A stretch of 40,732 nt of DNA from Oscillospiraceae bacterium. GTDB lineage: Bacteria; Bacillota; Clostridia; Oscillospirales; Acutalibacteraceae. Position numbers and translations under genes: made by a program. Shown here piece by piece: positions 21,068 through 28,960 of the stretch (positions are counted from its first letter, which is position 1; each line of letters starts with the position of its first letter). The stretch spans positions 1 to 40,732 of the forward strand of contig SVOM01000013.1 in assembly GCA_015066405.1 (NCBI GenBank), in the 5' to 3' direction. Below the pieces are notes generated by a model. The model ran no database searches. It was not told the origin of the DNA and was given only the letters and a program-made list of their open reading frames with translations.

Positions 21068-23221
21068 ATGTATAAGGAATTTGATAAGCGTGTGGATGAA
21101 ATCCTCGCAAAACTTACTTTAAAGCAAAAAATCGGTCAGTTGAATCAAATTCAGCAACCGCTGAATGTCGAGCAGGCCGAGCTTGTTAAAAAATGGATTA
21201 AAGAGGGGCTTGTGGGCTCTATAATTCAGGCGGGTACGTCAACTGCAGGTAATGATGGACAAGATGGCGTTCGAGTTGATGAATTTAACGAGTTTCAGCG
21301 CATAGCCGTGGAAGAAAGTGATAGCGGTATTCCGCTTATATTTGGTCGCGATGTTATACACGGGCACCATACCGTTATGCCAATACCCTTGGCGGGTGCT
21401 GCGGCATTTAATCCCGAAATTACAGAAAAGGCATACCGCTGTGTAGCAAAAGAAGCGGCGGCCGATAATATTCATTGGACCTTTTCTCCAATGATGGACA
21501 TTTGCACCGACCCACGTTGGGGCAGAATGGTTGAAGGTGTCGGCGAGGACCCGTATTTAGCATCCCGCGTGGCAGAAGCTACGATAAAGGGCTTCCAGGG
21601 CGATGATTTATCGGATGAAAATTCCTTAGCCGCTTGTGCTAAACACTATTTAGGCTACGGCTTTTCGGAAGGCGGCAGAGATTATCACCGCACCGAAATT
21701 TCCGACTACACTTTATATAATAAAGTTTTACCGCCGTTTAGAGCATCGGTAGCGGCGGGCGTGGCAACCGTTATGTCATCCTTTAACGATATAAACGGCC
21801 AGCCCGTAACCTCGAGCAAAAAATATTTAACCGATATTCTCCGTGGAAAACTCGGCTTTGAGGGCTTTGTTGTAACCGACTGGGCAACCGTTTCACGATT
21901 GGTAAATCAGGGCGTATGCGAAAATGTGCGCGATAGCGCAAAGGCGGCAATTAATGCCGGCGTTGATATGGATATGGTGTCAAAAACCTTTATGAACGAG
22001 CTTGAAAGCCTTGTTCTATCGGGCGAGGTATCAGAAGATATTATTGATGAAGCGGTACGCCGAGTGCTCCGTATAAAAATTGCAAAGGGACTCTTTGAAC
22101 GCCCATATTGTGCCGAAAGGGAAATTGATATGCAAGAGCATATTGCCGTTTCGCGTGAGTTTGCGGCCGAATCTATGGTACTCTTAAAAAACAACGGCGT
22201 GCTACCGCTAAAAAATGAAGGCACAGTGGCGCTCGCAGGTCCTATGCTTCGTGCAAAGCGAGAACTGCTCGGTACTTGGGTGCTTGATGGCAAGGCTGAT
22301 ATTGCTCCGAGCTTTTTAGAGGCCTTCTCATCGGTTGCGGGTGAAAACATAAAAATAATTACCGATAAGGGCAGCACGGTGCTTGATGATTCTTTAGCAC
22401 CTTTTTATAACAGCGATGTTATAGTATTGGCGTTGGGCGAGAGCCACGAGGTAACGGGCGAGGCAAGGTCGGTTGCCGATATTTCGATATCGAAAAGTCA
22501 GGTAGAGCTTGCAAAATGGGCTAAATCACTCGGCAAAAAAACAGTAGGCGTGCTTTTCTGCGGCAGACCCTTGGCGCTTAGCGAAATTGAGCCGTATTTA
22601 GATGGTATACTCTGCGCTTGGCACTGTGGCACCGAAACCGCAACTGCCGCCGCCGAAATACTTTTCGGCGATAGAGTACCCTGCGGTAAAACCCCCGTTA
22701 CTTTCCCACGATGCACGGGACAAATACCGATTTATTATAATTCTACAGTTGCCATTACCGGTGTGTGCAGTTATTATGGACAGGCGGCAGAAAGAAGCTA
22801 CTGTGATATGCTCGGCACTCCGCTTTACCCCTTTGGCTTTGGACTGTCATACACAAAATTTAATATTTCTGCCATTAGTTGCAACAAAACCGAAATACCC
22901 CTTGCCGATATTAAAAACGGTGAAAGCTTCGTGTTTAGCGTTGACGTTGCAAACGTTGGAGAGTTTGATGGCAAGGAAACCGTACAGCTTTACATTCACG
23001 ATAAAATTTCATCCATTATGCGCCCCGTAAGAGAACTCAAGGGCTTTAAAAAGGTACTTATTAAAAAAGGCGAAACTGCCAATATTGAGTTCAATATCGG
23101 CAAAACACACCTCGGCTTTTACGGTAACAACGGCGAATATTTGCTTGAGAAGGGCGAATTTGATATTTTTGTGGGCGGCAACTGTCTTACAAATAATAAA
23201 ATTACCGTAAAAGTTATCTAA
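21068..23221 (+). CDS. Glycoside hydrolase family 3 (beta-glucosidase-like)
   Basis: This 717-residue enzyme is a GH3 beta-glycosidase. The N-terminal barrel has GIPLIFGRDVIHGHHTVMP, TFSPMMDICTDPRWGRMVEGVGEDPYL and CAKHYLGYG; the nucleophile Asp sits in GFVVTDWATVSRL. The second domain (GTVALAGPMLRAKRELLGTW, ALGESHEVTGEARS) and the fibronectin-III-like C-terminus (YPFGFGLSYTKFNI, then VDVANVGEFDGKETVQLYI) follow in the usual order. It lacks a signal peptide, so it likely acts on imported oligosaccharides in the cytosol. GGAGGAG at 21052-21058 supports ATG 21068; the in-frame ATG at 21050 overlaps the site. The substrate (cello-, gentio- or other beta-glucosides) is not determined. Confidence 0.94.
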   Translation: MYKEFDKRVDEILAKLTLKQKIGQLNQIQQPLNVEQAELVKKWIKEGLVGSIIQAGTSTAGNDGQDGVRVDEFNEFQRIAVEESDSGIPLIFGRDVIHGHHTVMPIPLAGAAAFNPEITEKAYRCVAKEAAADNIHWTFSPMMDICTDPRWGRMVEGVGEDPYLASRVAEATIKGFQGDDLSDENSLAACAKHYLGYGFSEGGRDYHRTEISDYTLYNKVLPPFRASVAAGVATVMSSFNDINGQPVTSSKKYLTDILRGKLGFEGFVVTDWATVSRLVNQGVCENVRDSAKAAINAGVDMDMVSKTFMNELESLVLSGEVSEDIIDEAVRRVLRIKIAKGLFERPYCAEREIDMQEHIAVSREFAAESMVLLKNNGVLPLKNEGTVALAGPMLRAKRELLGTWVLDGKADIAPSFLEAFSSVAGENIKIITDKGSTVLDDSLAPFYNSDVIVLALGESHEVTGEARSVADISISKSQVELAKWAKSLGKKTVGVLFCGRPLALSEIEPYLDGILCAWHCGTETATAAAEILFGDRVPCGKTPVTFPRCTGQIPIYYNSTVAITGVCSYYGQAAERSYCDMLGTPLYPFGFGLSYTKFNISAISCNKTEIPLADIKNGESFVFSVDVANVGEFDGKETVQLYIHDKISSIMRPVRELKGFKKVLIKKGETANIEFNIGKTHLGFYGNNGEYLLEKGEFDIFVGGNCLTNNKITVKVI

Positions 23222-23290
23222 TCGGTCTTGATTTATGTTAGAAATTGGTATAAAATAATAACGTAAAAATTTTTAGGAGGATGTTCAATT

Positions 23291-24154
23291 ATGTTAGTTT
23301 CCGCAAAAGAAATGCTTAATAAAGCGAAAGCAGGAAAGTACGCAGTTGGTCAGTTCAATATCAACAACCTTGAATGGACCAAGGCAATTTTACTCACAGC
23401 ACAGGAGCTTAATTCACCTGTAATTCTCGGTGTATCTGAGGGCGCAGGTAAGTATATGTGCGGCTATAAGACCGTTGTAGGTATGGTAAATGGTATGCTC
23501 GAGGAGCTCGGTATCACAGTTCCCGTTGCTCTCCACCTTGACCACGGCTCTTATGAAGGCGCAAAAAAATGTATTGAAGCAGGCTTTTCTTCCGTTATGT
23601 TTGATGGCTCACACTATCCGATTGAAGAAAACATCGAAAAAACAAAGGAACTCGTTGGTATTTGTAACGATTTAGGCCTTTCTCTTGAAGCAGAGGTTGG
23701 TTCCATCGGCGGCGAGGAAGACGGCGTTATAGGTGCAGGCGAGGTTGCTGACCCGAAAGAATGCAAAATGATTGCTGACCTCGGTGTTACAATGCTCGCT
23801 GCAGGTATCGGTAACATTCACGGTAAATATCCTGAAAACTGGGCGGGCTTAAGCTTCGATACACTTGATGATATTCAGAAGCTTACAGGCACTATGCCGC
23901 TCGTTCTTCACGGCGGTACAGGCATCCCTGCTGATATGATTAAAAAAGCTATCTCGCTCGGCGTTTCTAAAATTAACGTTAACACCGAGTGCCAGTTGGC
24001 ATTTGCTGCCGCTACCCGCGAGTATGTAGAAGCAGGCAAGGATTTAACCGGTAAGGGCTTTGACCCGAGAAAACTCTTGGCCCCCGGCTTTGAAGCAATC
24101 AAGGCAACTGTTAAAGAAAAGATGGAACTCTTCGGTTCAGTAGGCAAGGCGTAA
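23291..24154 (+). CDS. fba: Class II fructose-bisphosphate aldolase
   Basis: This 287-residue zinc enzyme cleaves fructose 1,6-bisphosphate into the two triose phosphates. Asp84 and His85 are in LHLDHGSYEG, the second and third zinc ligands are His177 (IGNIHGKYP) and His207 (VLHGGTGIP), and INVNTE near 228 binds phosphate. AGGAGG precedes the ATG. The length is slightly short for the tagatose/ketose-bisphosphate aldolase branch but within range; a related ketose-bisphosphate specificity (GatY/FbaA type) cannot be fully excluded. Codon choice is strongly biased as in the pgk-tpiA genes, as expected for an abundant glycolytic enzyme. Confidence 0.95.
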   Translation: MLVSAKEMLNKAKAGKYAVGQFNINNLEWTKAILLTAQELNSPVILGVSEGAGKYMCGYKTVVGMVNGMLEELGITVPVALHLDHGSYEGAKKCIEAGFSSVMFDGSHYPIEENIEKTKELVGICNDLGLSLEAEVGSIGGEEDGVIGAGEVADPKECKMIADLGVTMLAAGIGNIHGKYPENWAGLSFDTLDDIQKLTGTMPLVLHGGTGIPADMIKKAISLGVSKINVNTECQLAFAAATREYVEAGKDLTGKGFDPRKLLAPGFEAIKATVKEKMELFGSVGKA

Positions 24155-24163
24155 GAAAAACTA

Positions 24164-24192
24164 AAACGGCAGGAATTTTTCCTGCCGTTTTT
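24164..24192. terminator. Terminator shared by fba and the DtxR-type gene
   Basis: A 12-bp perfect stem (24164-24175 with 24179-24190) has a three-base loop, with T tracts to the right on plus and to the left on minus. The converging regulator's stop codon touches it. Confidence 0.9.
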
Positions 24193-24554
24193 CATTTTTG
24201 TGTGAACGTCTTTATTGCTTCTATCGTTTCATTACTTATAACGTGTTCTATTTTACAGGCATCCTGAGCTGCGGTTTCATCGCTGACACCGAGTTTCTTT
24301 AAAAAGGTGGTTAAAACGTTGTGCCTTTCAAAAACACTTTTTGCAGTTTTAACGCCCTCGTCTGTTAAGGTTAAAACGCCGTCTTTTGCCATGGTTAAAT
24401 ACCCGCCCTTTTTTAAAAGGCTTACGGCACGGCTGACACTCGGCTTTGAATAACCCATATGCTCGGCAACATCAATGCTTCGCACATTACCTGTCTTTAT
24501 AGATAAAACATATATTGTTTCGAGATACATTTCCGCCGATTCCTGTAAACGCAT
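24192..24554 (-). CDS. DtxR/MntR-family metal-dependent regulator
   Basis: This 120-residue protein has the winged-helix N-terminus of the family, ESAEMYLETIYVLSIKTGNVRSIDVAEHMGYSKPSVSRAVSLLKKGGYL, with the recognition helix at SKPSVSRAVSLL, followed by the dimerisation and metal site DEGVKTAKSVFERHNVLTTFL and CKIEHVIS. The length lacks an SH3-like domain, as in MntR. It diverges from feoAB, whose promoter carries DtxR-type boxes, so it probably acts as the iron-sensing repressor of feo (IdeR-like in role, MntR-like in size). AGGAAGTG precedes the ATG. Metal specificity, Fe or Mn, is not determined by the sequence here. Confidence 0.9.
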   Translation of the reverse strand: MRLQESAEMYLETIYVLSIKTGNVRSIDVAEHMGYSKPSVSRAVSLLKKGGYLTMAKDGVLTLTDEGVKTAKSVFERHNVLTTFLKKLGVSDETAAQDACKIEHVISNETIEAIKTFTQK

Positions 24555-24650
24555 TGTGAATCACTTCCTTTAATATATTTTAACATATAATAAAGACATT
24601 TGCAAGGGCGATAAAAATGAGGATTTTTTCAAAAATTTTACAAAAAATCA

Positions 24651-24679
24651 TTGACAAAAAAAGCAAAGGGTAGTATTAT
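24651..24679 (+). promoter_or_regulatory. Promoter of the feo operon
   Basis: TTGACA (24651-24656), 17-bp spacer, TATTAT (24674-24679). The predicted start near 24686 coincides with the first metalloregulator box. Confidence 0.85.
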
Positions 24680-24685
24680 ATCTAT

Positions 24686-24703
24686 GGTTAGTTACGGCTA
24701 ACC
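24686..24703. promoter_or_regulatory. Metalloregulator box 1 (GGTTAG-N6-CTAACC)
   Basis: GGTTAGTTACGGCTAACC is a perfect 6-6-6 inverted repeat at the transcription start of feoAB. It resembles DtxR/IdeR sites, which contain TTAG and CTAA arms, and the regulator is encoded next door. Confidence 0.8.
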
Positions 24704-24721
24704 GATTTTTGTGCGGCACGA

Positions 24722-24737
24722 GTTAGCCGCCGCTAAT
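24722..24737. promoter_or_regulatory. Metalloregulator box 2 (TTAG-N6-CTAA)
   Basis: GTTAGCCGCCGCTAAT has the same TTAG-N6-CTAA pattern, 36 bp downstream of box 1 and inside the feoA leader. It is preceded by GGCACGA, as in box 3. Confidence 0.7.
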
Positions 24738-24771
24738 CGCTATTATTTTACCGATAAGGAGGGTATGGGTT

Positions 24772-24990
24772 ATGACTTTGAAGCAGGCCGAAGAGGGAAA
24801 AGAATATATCATCAAAGAAATTCTAACAGATGATGAAGAGTTAGATGCTTTCTTGTTTTCGCTCGGTTGCTACAGTGATGAGCCCATAACCGTTATTTCG
24901 CACCTTAAAGGCGGATGCATCGTGTCGGTTAAGGATAGCAGATATAATATAGACAATCAGTTGGCAGAAGCTATTGTTCTTTATGAATAA
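24772..24990 (+). CDS. feoA: Ferrous iron transport accessory protein FeoA
   Basis: This 72-residue SH3-like protein starts MTLKQAEEGKEYIIKEI and has the FeoA layout: a central LGCYSDEPITVISHLKGGCIVSVKDSRYNIDNQLAEAIVL. It is thought to modulate the FeoB transporter in the cytoplasm. AAGGAGGG at 24756-24763 supports the ATG. It lies under the feo promoter and boxes 1 and 2, and is followed by feoB after 80 bases containing box 3. Confidence 0.93.
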   Translation: MTLKQAEEGKEYIIKEILTDDEELDAFLFSLGCYSDEPITVISHLKGGCIVSVKDSRYNIDNQLAEAIVLYE

Positions 24991-25030
24991 TAGCTTATTC
25001 TCGGCGGCTGATTAATTTTTTCGGGCACGA

Positions 25031-25046
25031 GTTAGCAATGGCTAAC
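25031..25046. promoter_or_regulatory. Metalloregulator box 3 (between feoA and feoB)
   Basis: GTTAGCAATGGCTAAC has the TTAG-N6-CTAA pattern. Its left flank GGGCACGA matches that of box 2. It lies just upstream of the feoB ribosome binding site; no clear promoter is visible before it. Confidence 0.65.
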
Positions 25047-25070
25047 CAAAATTCAAGGAGGAAAAGGGAA

Positions 25071-27089
25071 ATGAGAATTGCCTTAACGGGTAATCCAAAC
25101 AGTGGTAAAACCACAATGTATAACGCGCTTACAGGCCGAAGTGAAAAGGTAGGCAACTGGGCGGGTGTTACGGTTGATAAAAAAGAACATCCGATTAAAA
25201 AGGCGTATTATGACGGCGGGGAGCAGTTAATCGCGGTTGACCTGCCCGGTGCATACTCAATGTCGCCGTTCACGAGTGAAGAAAGCATTACAAGTGCTTA
25301 TGTTAGAAAAGAGAATCCCGACGTTATTATTAACATCGTGGATGCTACCAATTTAAGTCGTAGCTTGTTCTTTACAACACAGCTTTTAGAACTCGGTGTT
25401 CCTGTTGTTGTAGCACTTAATAAAAGTGATATCAATGAGAAAAAAGAAACAAAAATCGATATAGAAGAGCTTTCCAAAAAACTCGGTTGCCCCGTGGTTA
25501 ATACGGTATCCACTTCGGCAGACGGCTTAAAGGCGGTTGTAGATGCGGCTGTATCGGTTGCAAATAAAAGACAAACAGCACCTTATACTCAAGGGGATGT
25601 TGATTTAACAAACAAAAAGGCAGTAGAAACGGCCGACCGCAAACGTTTTGCCTTTGTAAACAAGGTTGTAGCGGCGGTTGAAACCCGCAAAGTGCTAACA
25701 AAGGATAAAAACTTTGGCGATAAAATTGATACGGTGCTTACAAACAGATGGCTCGGTATTCCGATTTTTGCCGTTGTTATGTGGGCGGTTTTCTGGATTT
25801 CGCAGGCGGGCCCAGGTGTATGGTTGGCAGAAGGTCTTGACGTGGGCGAGACACATCTTTGGGGATTGGTTGACTGCATTGCTTGGTTTAAAGATATAGT
25901 TGCAGTGTGGCTGTCCGGTGCACACGAATTAATACAAGCACTTATTCTTGAAGGTATTATCGAAGGTGTTGCCGCCGTTGTAGGCTTCTTGCCGCTTGTT
26001 ATGGTTATGTATTTCCTTATAGCGTTACTTGAGGACTGCGGCTATATGGCGCGCGCTACCATAGTTCTTGACCCCATTTTCAAAAAGGTTGGACTTTCGG
26101 GTAAATCGGTTATTCCGTTTATTATCGGTACGGGTTGCGCAATTCCGGGTGTTATGGCTTGTCGTACAATCAGAAACGAGAGAGAACGCCGCGCCACAGC
26201 AATGATTACACCCTTTATGCCTTGCGGCGCAAAGCTCCCTGTTATTGCGCTCTTTGCAGGCGCGTTCTTTAATAATTCTGAATGGGTTGGTACACTGATG
26301 TACTTTGTAGGCATTGTTATCATTCTCCTTGCGGCAATGCTTATAAATAAGCTCACAGGCCATAAAGCAAGAAAATCTTTCTTTATTATCGAGCTTCCCG
26401 AATATAAAGTACCGTCTTTAAGTTTGGCATTCAAGTCGATGTGCCAAAGAGGTTGGTCTTACATAGTTAAAGCAGGAACGGTTATTCTCATATGTAACTT
26501 TGTAGTTTATATGATGCAGACATACGGTTGGAATTTACAGGCTGTGGAAGACCCTGCAAGCTCTATCCTTGCAACAATCGCTACTCCTATCGCATACGTT
26601 ATCGCGCCCATAGTTGGCGTTGCCTTCTGGCAGCTTGCCGCGGCGGCTGTTACGGGCTTTATAGCTAAGGAGTGCGTAGTTTCTACACTCGCAACCGTAT
26701 TTATGTTTGAGCATCTTATCAATGAAGACCTTGAAGCAGTGGGCGCTATCGGTTCTTCAAATATGGGCGGTATCACGGCAGTGGCCGGTCTTGCATTCCT
26801 TATGTTTAACCTCTTTACTCCGCCTTGCTTTGCGGCACTCGGCGCTATGAACTCTGAAATTAAGAGTAAAAAATGGCTTTGGGCAGGCATCGGCCTTCAG
26901 TTCGCAGTTGGTTACACTGTAGGTTTCCTTGTATTCTTCTTTGGAACACTCTTTACAGGCGGCGACTTTGGCGCGGTTTGGATGCCTATTGTCGGTTGGG
27001 TAATAGTTCTTACCATTGCGGCTATATTTACAGCCCTTATTATAAGAAGGAATAAGCAGCTCGCAAACGAGTATGCACTTAAAGCATAA
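25071..27089 (+). CDS. feoB: Ferrous iron transporter FeoB
   Basis: This 672-residue membrane GTPase imports Fe(II). The N-terminal G domain has G1 GNPNSGKTT (residues 8-16), switch I GVTVDKKE, G3 VDLPGAYS, and G4 NKSD; a helical insertion follows; the membrane part has Gate motifs including GTGCAIPGVMACRTI and FMPCGAKLPVIA, and a C-terminal set of helices. AAGGAGG at 25052-25058 supports ATG 25071; the ATG at 25038 lies inside box 3 and gives a poor N-terminus. It is co-transcribed with feoA and with a small cysteine-rich membrane protein just downstream. The membrane CxxC-type cysteines expected near the Gate motifs are present. Confidence 0.96.
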   Translation: MRIALTGNPNSGKTTMYNALTGRSEKVGNWAGVTVDKKEHPIKKAYYDGGEQLIAVDLPGAYSMSPFTSEESITSAYVRKENPDVIINIVDATNLSRSLFFTTQLLELGVPVVVALNKSDINEKKETKIDIEELSKKLGCPVVNTVSTSADGLKAVVDAAVSVANKRQTAPYTQGDVDLTNKKAVETADRKRFAFVNKVVAAVETRKVLTKDKNFGDKIDTVLTNRWLGIPIFAVVMWAVFWISQAGPGVWLAEGLDVGETHLWGLVDCIAWFKDIVAVWLSGAHELIQALILEGIIEGVAAVVGFLPLVMVMYFLIALLEDCGYMARATIVLDPIFKKVGLSGKSVIPFIIGTGCAIPGVMACRTIRNERERRATAMITPFMPCGAKLPVIALFAGAFFNNSEWVGTLMYFVGIVIILLAAMLINKLTGHKARKSFFIIELPEYKVPSLSLAFKSMCQRGWSYIVKAGTVILICNFVVYMMQTYGWNLQAVEDPASSILATIATPIAYVIAPIVGVAFWQLAAAAVTGFIAKECVVSTLATVFMFEHLINEDLEAVGAIGSSNMGGITAVAGLAFLMFNLFTPPCFAALGAMNSEIKSKKWLWAGIGLQFAVGYTVGFLVFFFGTLFTGGDFGAVWMPIVGWVIVLTIAAIFTALIIRRNKQLANEYALKA

Positions 27090-27091
27090 TT

Positions 27092-27259
27092 ATGGGTATT
27101 ACTGATATTATTGCAATCATAGTAATTGCACTTATAGTAGGCGGCGCGGTATTTTATATCGTGCGCTCAAAAAAACAAGGAAAAAAATGTATAGGTTGTC
27201 CGTATTGTGATTCTTGCACCGCAAAGCAGAAGAATAACTGCGCATCGGCAAAAAAATAA
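27092..27259 (+). CDS. FeoB-associated cysteine-rich membrane protein
   Basis: This 55-residue protein starts two bases after the feoB stop. It has one membrane helix (IIAIIVIALIVGGAVFYIV), a basic stretch KKQGKK, and a cysteine motif CIGCPYCDSC plus a final Cys. This is the FeoB-associated protein family (PF12669 type). Its role is not known in detail; by position it may aid iron handling at the cytoplasmic face of FeoB. No separate ribosome binding site is evident, so it is probably translated by coupling with feoB. It is followed by a terminator. Confidence 0.85.
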   Translation: MGITDIIAIIVIALIVGGAVFYIVRSKKQGKKCIGCPYCDSCTAKQKNNCASAKK

Positions 27260-27264
27260 AATTA

Positions 27265-27290
27265 AAATGCCCTGTTTTCAGGGCATTTTT
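27265..27290 (+). terminator. Terminator of the feo operon
   Basis: AAATGCCCTG (27265-27274) pairs with CAGGGCATTT (27279-27288) around TTTT and runs into a T tract. Confidence 0.92.
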
Positions 27291-27353
27291 TGTTTTCTCT
27301 CTTTACATAAGTAACAAAAAAATATATAATGAATTCATCAGGAGATGATTTTT

Positions 27354-28568
27354 TTGAAATATTTAGTAATACTTTGCGATGGTATGGCTGATACCGCCGA
27401 TAGCAAATTTTTAAATGGCAAAACACCGATGGAATTGGCTCAAAAACCAAATATGGATATGCTTTGCAGGACATCCAGTGTGGGCCTTTGCAAAACAGTG
27501 GCCGATGGGCTAAAACCGGGCAGTGATGTTGCAAACCTAACAGTTATGGGCTATGACCCTGCCGTTTGCTACACTGGTCGTTCTCCGCTGGAAGCGGCAA
27601 GTATTGGTGTAGACCTTAAAAGTACGGATGTGGCACTTAGATGCAATATAGTTACGCTGTCGGATGAGGGAAATTACGAAGACAAAACGATGGTTGACTA
27701 TTGCGCGGGAGATATATCTACCGAGGAAGCGCGCGAGATTATCAAAACAATTGATGAAACACTTGGTAATGATATATATAAATTCTATGCGGGCGTGGCA
27801 TATAGGCACTGCCTTGTTGTTGATAATGGTACTACCGAACTTGGTAATATGACACCGCCGCACGATATAAGCGGTCAGGTTGTGGGTGCGCATTTAAGTA
27901 AAGCCGAAACAGCAAAGCCTTTAATCGAACTTATGAAAAAAAGCTATGATATTTTAAAGGACCATCCCGTAAATAAGGCGAGAATAGAAAAAGGCGAGCG
28001 TCCTGCTAACTCTATTTGGCTTTGGGGCGAGGGCAAACGCCCCGTTTTACAAAACTTTAAAGAGAAAAACGGCGTTTCAGGGTGCGTTATTTCGGCGGTT
28101 GACCTGCTTAAAGGTATCGGCATTTGCGCCGATATGGCAGTCCCCGAGGTTGCAGGTGCTACGGGCTACATAGATACTAATTTTGTCGGCAAAACCGAAG
28201 CGGCAAAAAAGGCATTTAGTGATGGTACCGATTTGGTATATCTCCACTTTGAAGCACCCGATGAGTGCGGACACCGTGGGGAAGCCGAGAATAAAGTAAA
28301 AGCAATAGAAATGATAGACTCGCTCGTTGTGGGCGATATGGTCGATTTCCTTAATAAATCAGGAGAGGATTTCCGTATACTCATTATGCCCGACCACCCA
28401 ACGCCGCTAAACACCAAAACACACTCATCCACACCCGTGCCGTTTATGATTTATGATAGTCGCAAAAAAATAGCGGGTGCCGATACTTTCACTGAAAGCA
28501 CGGCTGCGGAAAGCGGCATATTTGTAGAGCACGGGCCCAATATTATGAAAATGCTTTTAGAGGGTTAA
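27354..28568 (+). CDS. ApgM-family phosphoglycerate mutase / proposed homoserine kinase
   Basis: This 404-residue member of the alkaline phosphatase superfamily starts MKYLVILCDGMAD and has the ApgM hallmarks: TVMGYDP, YTGRSPLEAASIGV, GVAYRHCLVV, LTPPHDI-like NMTPPHDISG, HFEAPDECGHRGE and LIMPDHPTPL. Relatives are either archaeal-type 2,3-bisphosphoglycerate-independent mutases or the proposed homoserine kinase of threonine synthesis (TIGR02535 type). Because a normal GpmI is present in the same window, the homoserine kinase role is at least as likely. The start is TTG 27354; AGGAG lies 9 bases upstream, while the ATG at 27345 is directly on it. It is co-transcribed with the small membrane protein downstream. 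Confidence 0.88.
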   Translation: MKYLVILCDGMADTADSKFLNGKTPMELAQKPNMDMLCRTSSVGLCKTVADGLKPGSDVANLTVMGYDPAVCYTGRSPLEAASIGVDLKSTDVALRCNIVTLSDEGNYEDKTMVDYCAGDISTEEAREIIKTIDETLGNDIYKFYAGVAYRHCLVVDNGTTELGNMTPPHDISGQVVGAHLSKAETAKPLIELMKKSYDILKDHPVNKARIEKGERPANSIWLWGEGKRPVLQNFKEKNGVSGCVISAVDLLKGIGICADMAVPEVAGATGYIDTNFVGKTEAAKKAFSDGTDLVYLHFEAPDECGHRGEAENKVKAIEMIDSLVVGDMVDFLNKSGEDFRILIMPDHPTPLNTKTHSSTPVPFMIYDSRKKIAGADTFTESTAAESGIFVEHGPNIMKMLLEG

Positions 28569-28569
28569 T

Positions 28570-28851
28570 ATGACAAAATTTGAAAAAGTTGAAGCCGAGA
28601 AGAAGAAAATAAAAGACCACTTTCGGCGTGAAAGATTAAAGGTAACCCTTATTTTTTGGAGCTGTGATATTTTGGCGGTTGCGGCGTCGCTATTTCTCAC
28701 AAAGCTTATATTTAACGAGAAATATTTGCAGTGGTTTTTAATTTCGCTTTTCTTTATAGTTGTGTTTCCGATAACGCAATATTCTAAAAAGCAAAAGGAG
28801 CTCACAAGGGCGGAAAGAGAACAAATTAAATTTTTAGAACAAGATATCTAA
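28570..28851 (+). CDS. Small two-TM membrane protein, unknown
   Basis: This 93-residue protein has a charged, probably coiled N-terminus (FEKVEAEKKKIKDHFRRERL), two membrane segments at about 25-44 (VTLIFWSCDILAVAASLFL) and 54-70 (QWFLISLFFIVVFPITQ), and a charged tail. I do not recognise a family. It starts one base after the ApgM gene and ends at a terminator, so it is the last gene of that unit. Confidence 0.7.
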   Translation: MTKFEKVEAEKKKIKDHFRRERLKVTLIFWSCDILAVAASLFLTKLIFNEKYLQWFLISLFFIVVFPITQYSKKQKELTRAEREQIKFLEQDI

Positions 28852-28852
28852 C

Positions 28853-28886
28853 AAAAACACCATTTGGGAGACCAAATGGTGTTTTT
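28853..28886 (+). terminator. Terminator after the two-TM gene
   Basis: A 15-bp perfect stem (28853-28867 with 28872-28886) with a GAGA loop and terminal T run. Confidence 0.93.
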
Positions 28887-28889
28887 ATA

Positions 28890-28918
28890 TTGACAAATAT
28901 AAATATATTTGCTATAAT
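28890..28918 (+). promoter_or_regulatory. Consensus promoter of the Crp/Fnr-type gene
   Basis: TTGACA (28890-28895), 17 bp, TATAAT (28913-28918). It starts four bases after the upstream terminator. The Crp/Fnr-type palindrome lies ten bases past the -10. Confidence 0.92.
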
Positions 28919-28927
28919 AATAAAAAC

Positions 28928-28943
28928 TGTTCCATTTGGAACA
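28928..28943. promoter_or_regulatory. Palindromic operator TGTTCC-N4-GGAACA
   Basis: TGTTCCATTTGGAACA is an exact inverted repeat with six-base arms just downstream of the predicted start site of the Crp/Fnr-type gene. The position suggests autorepression. The arms differ from the E. coli CRP (TGTGA) and Fnr (TTGAT) consensus. Confidence 0.85.
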
Positions 28944-28960
28944 CTTTTCGGAGGAAAACG

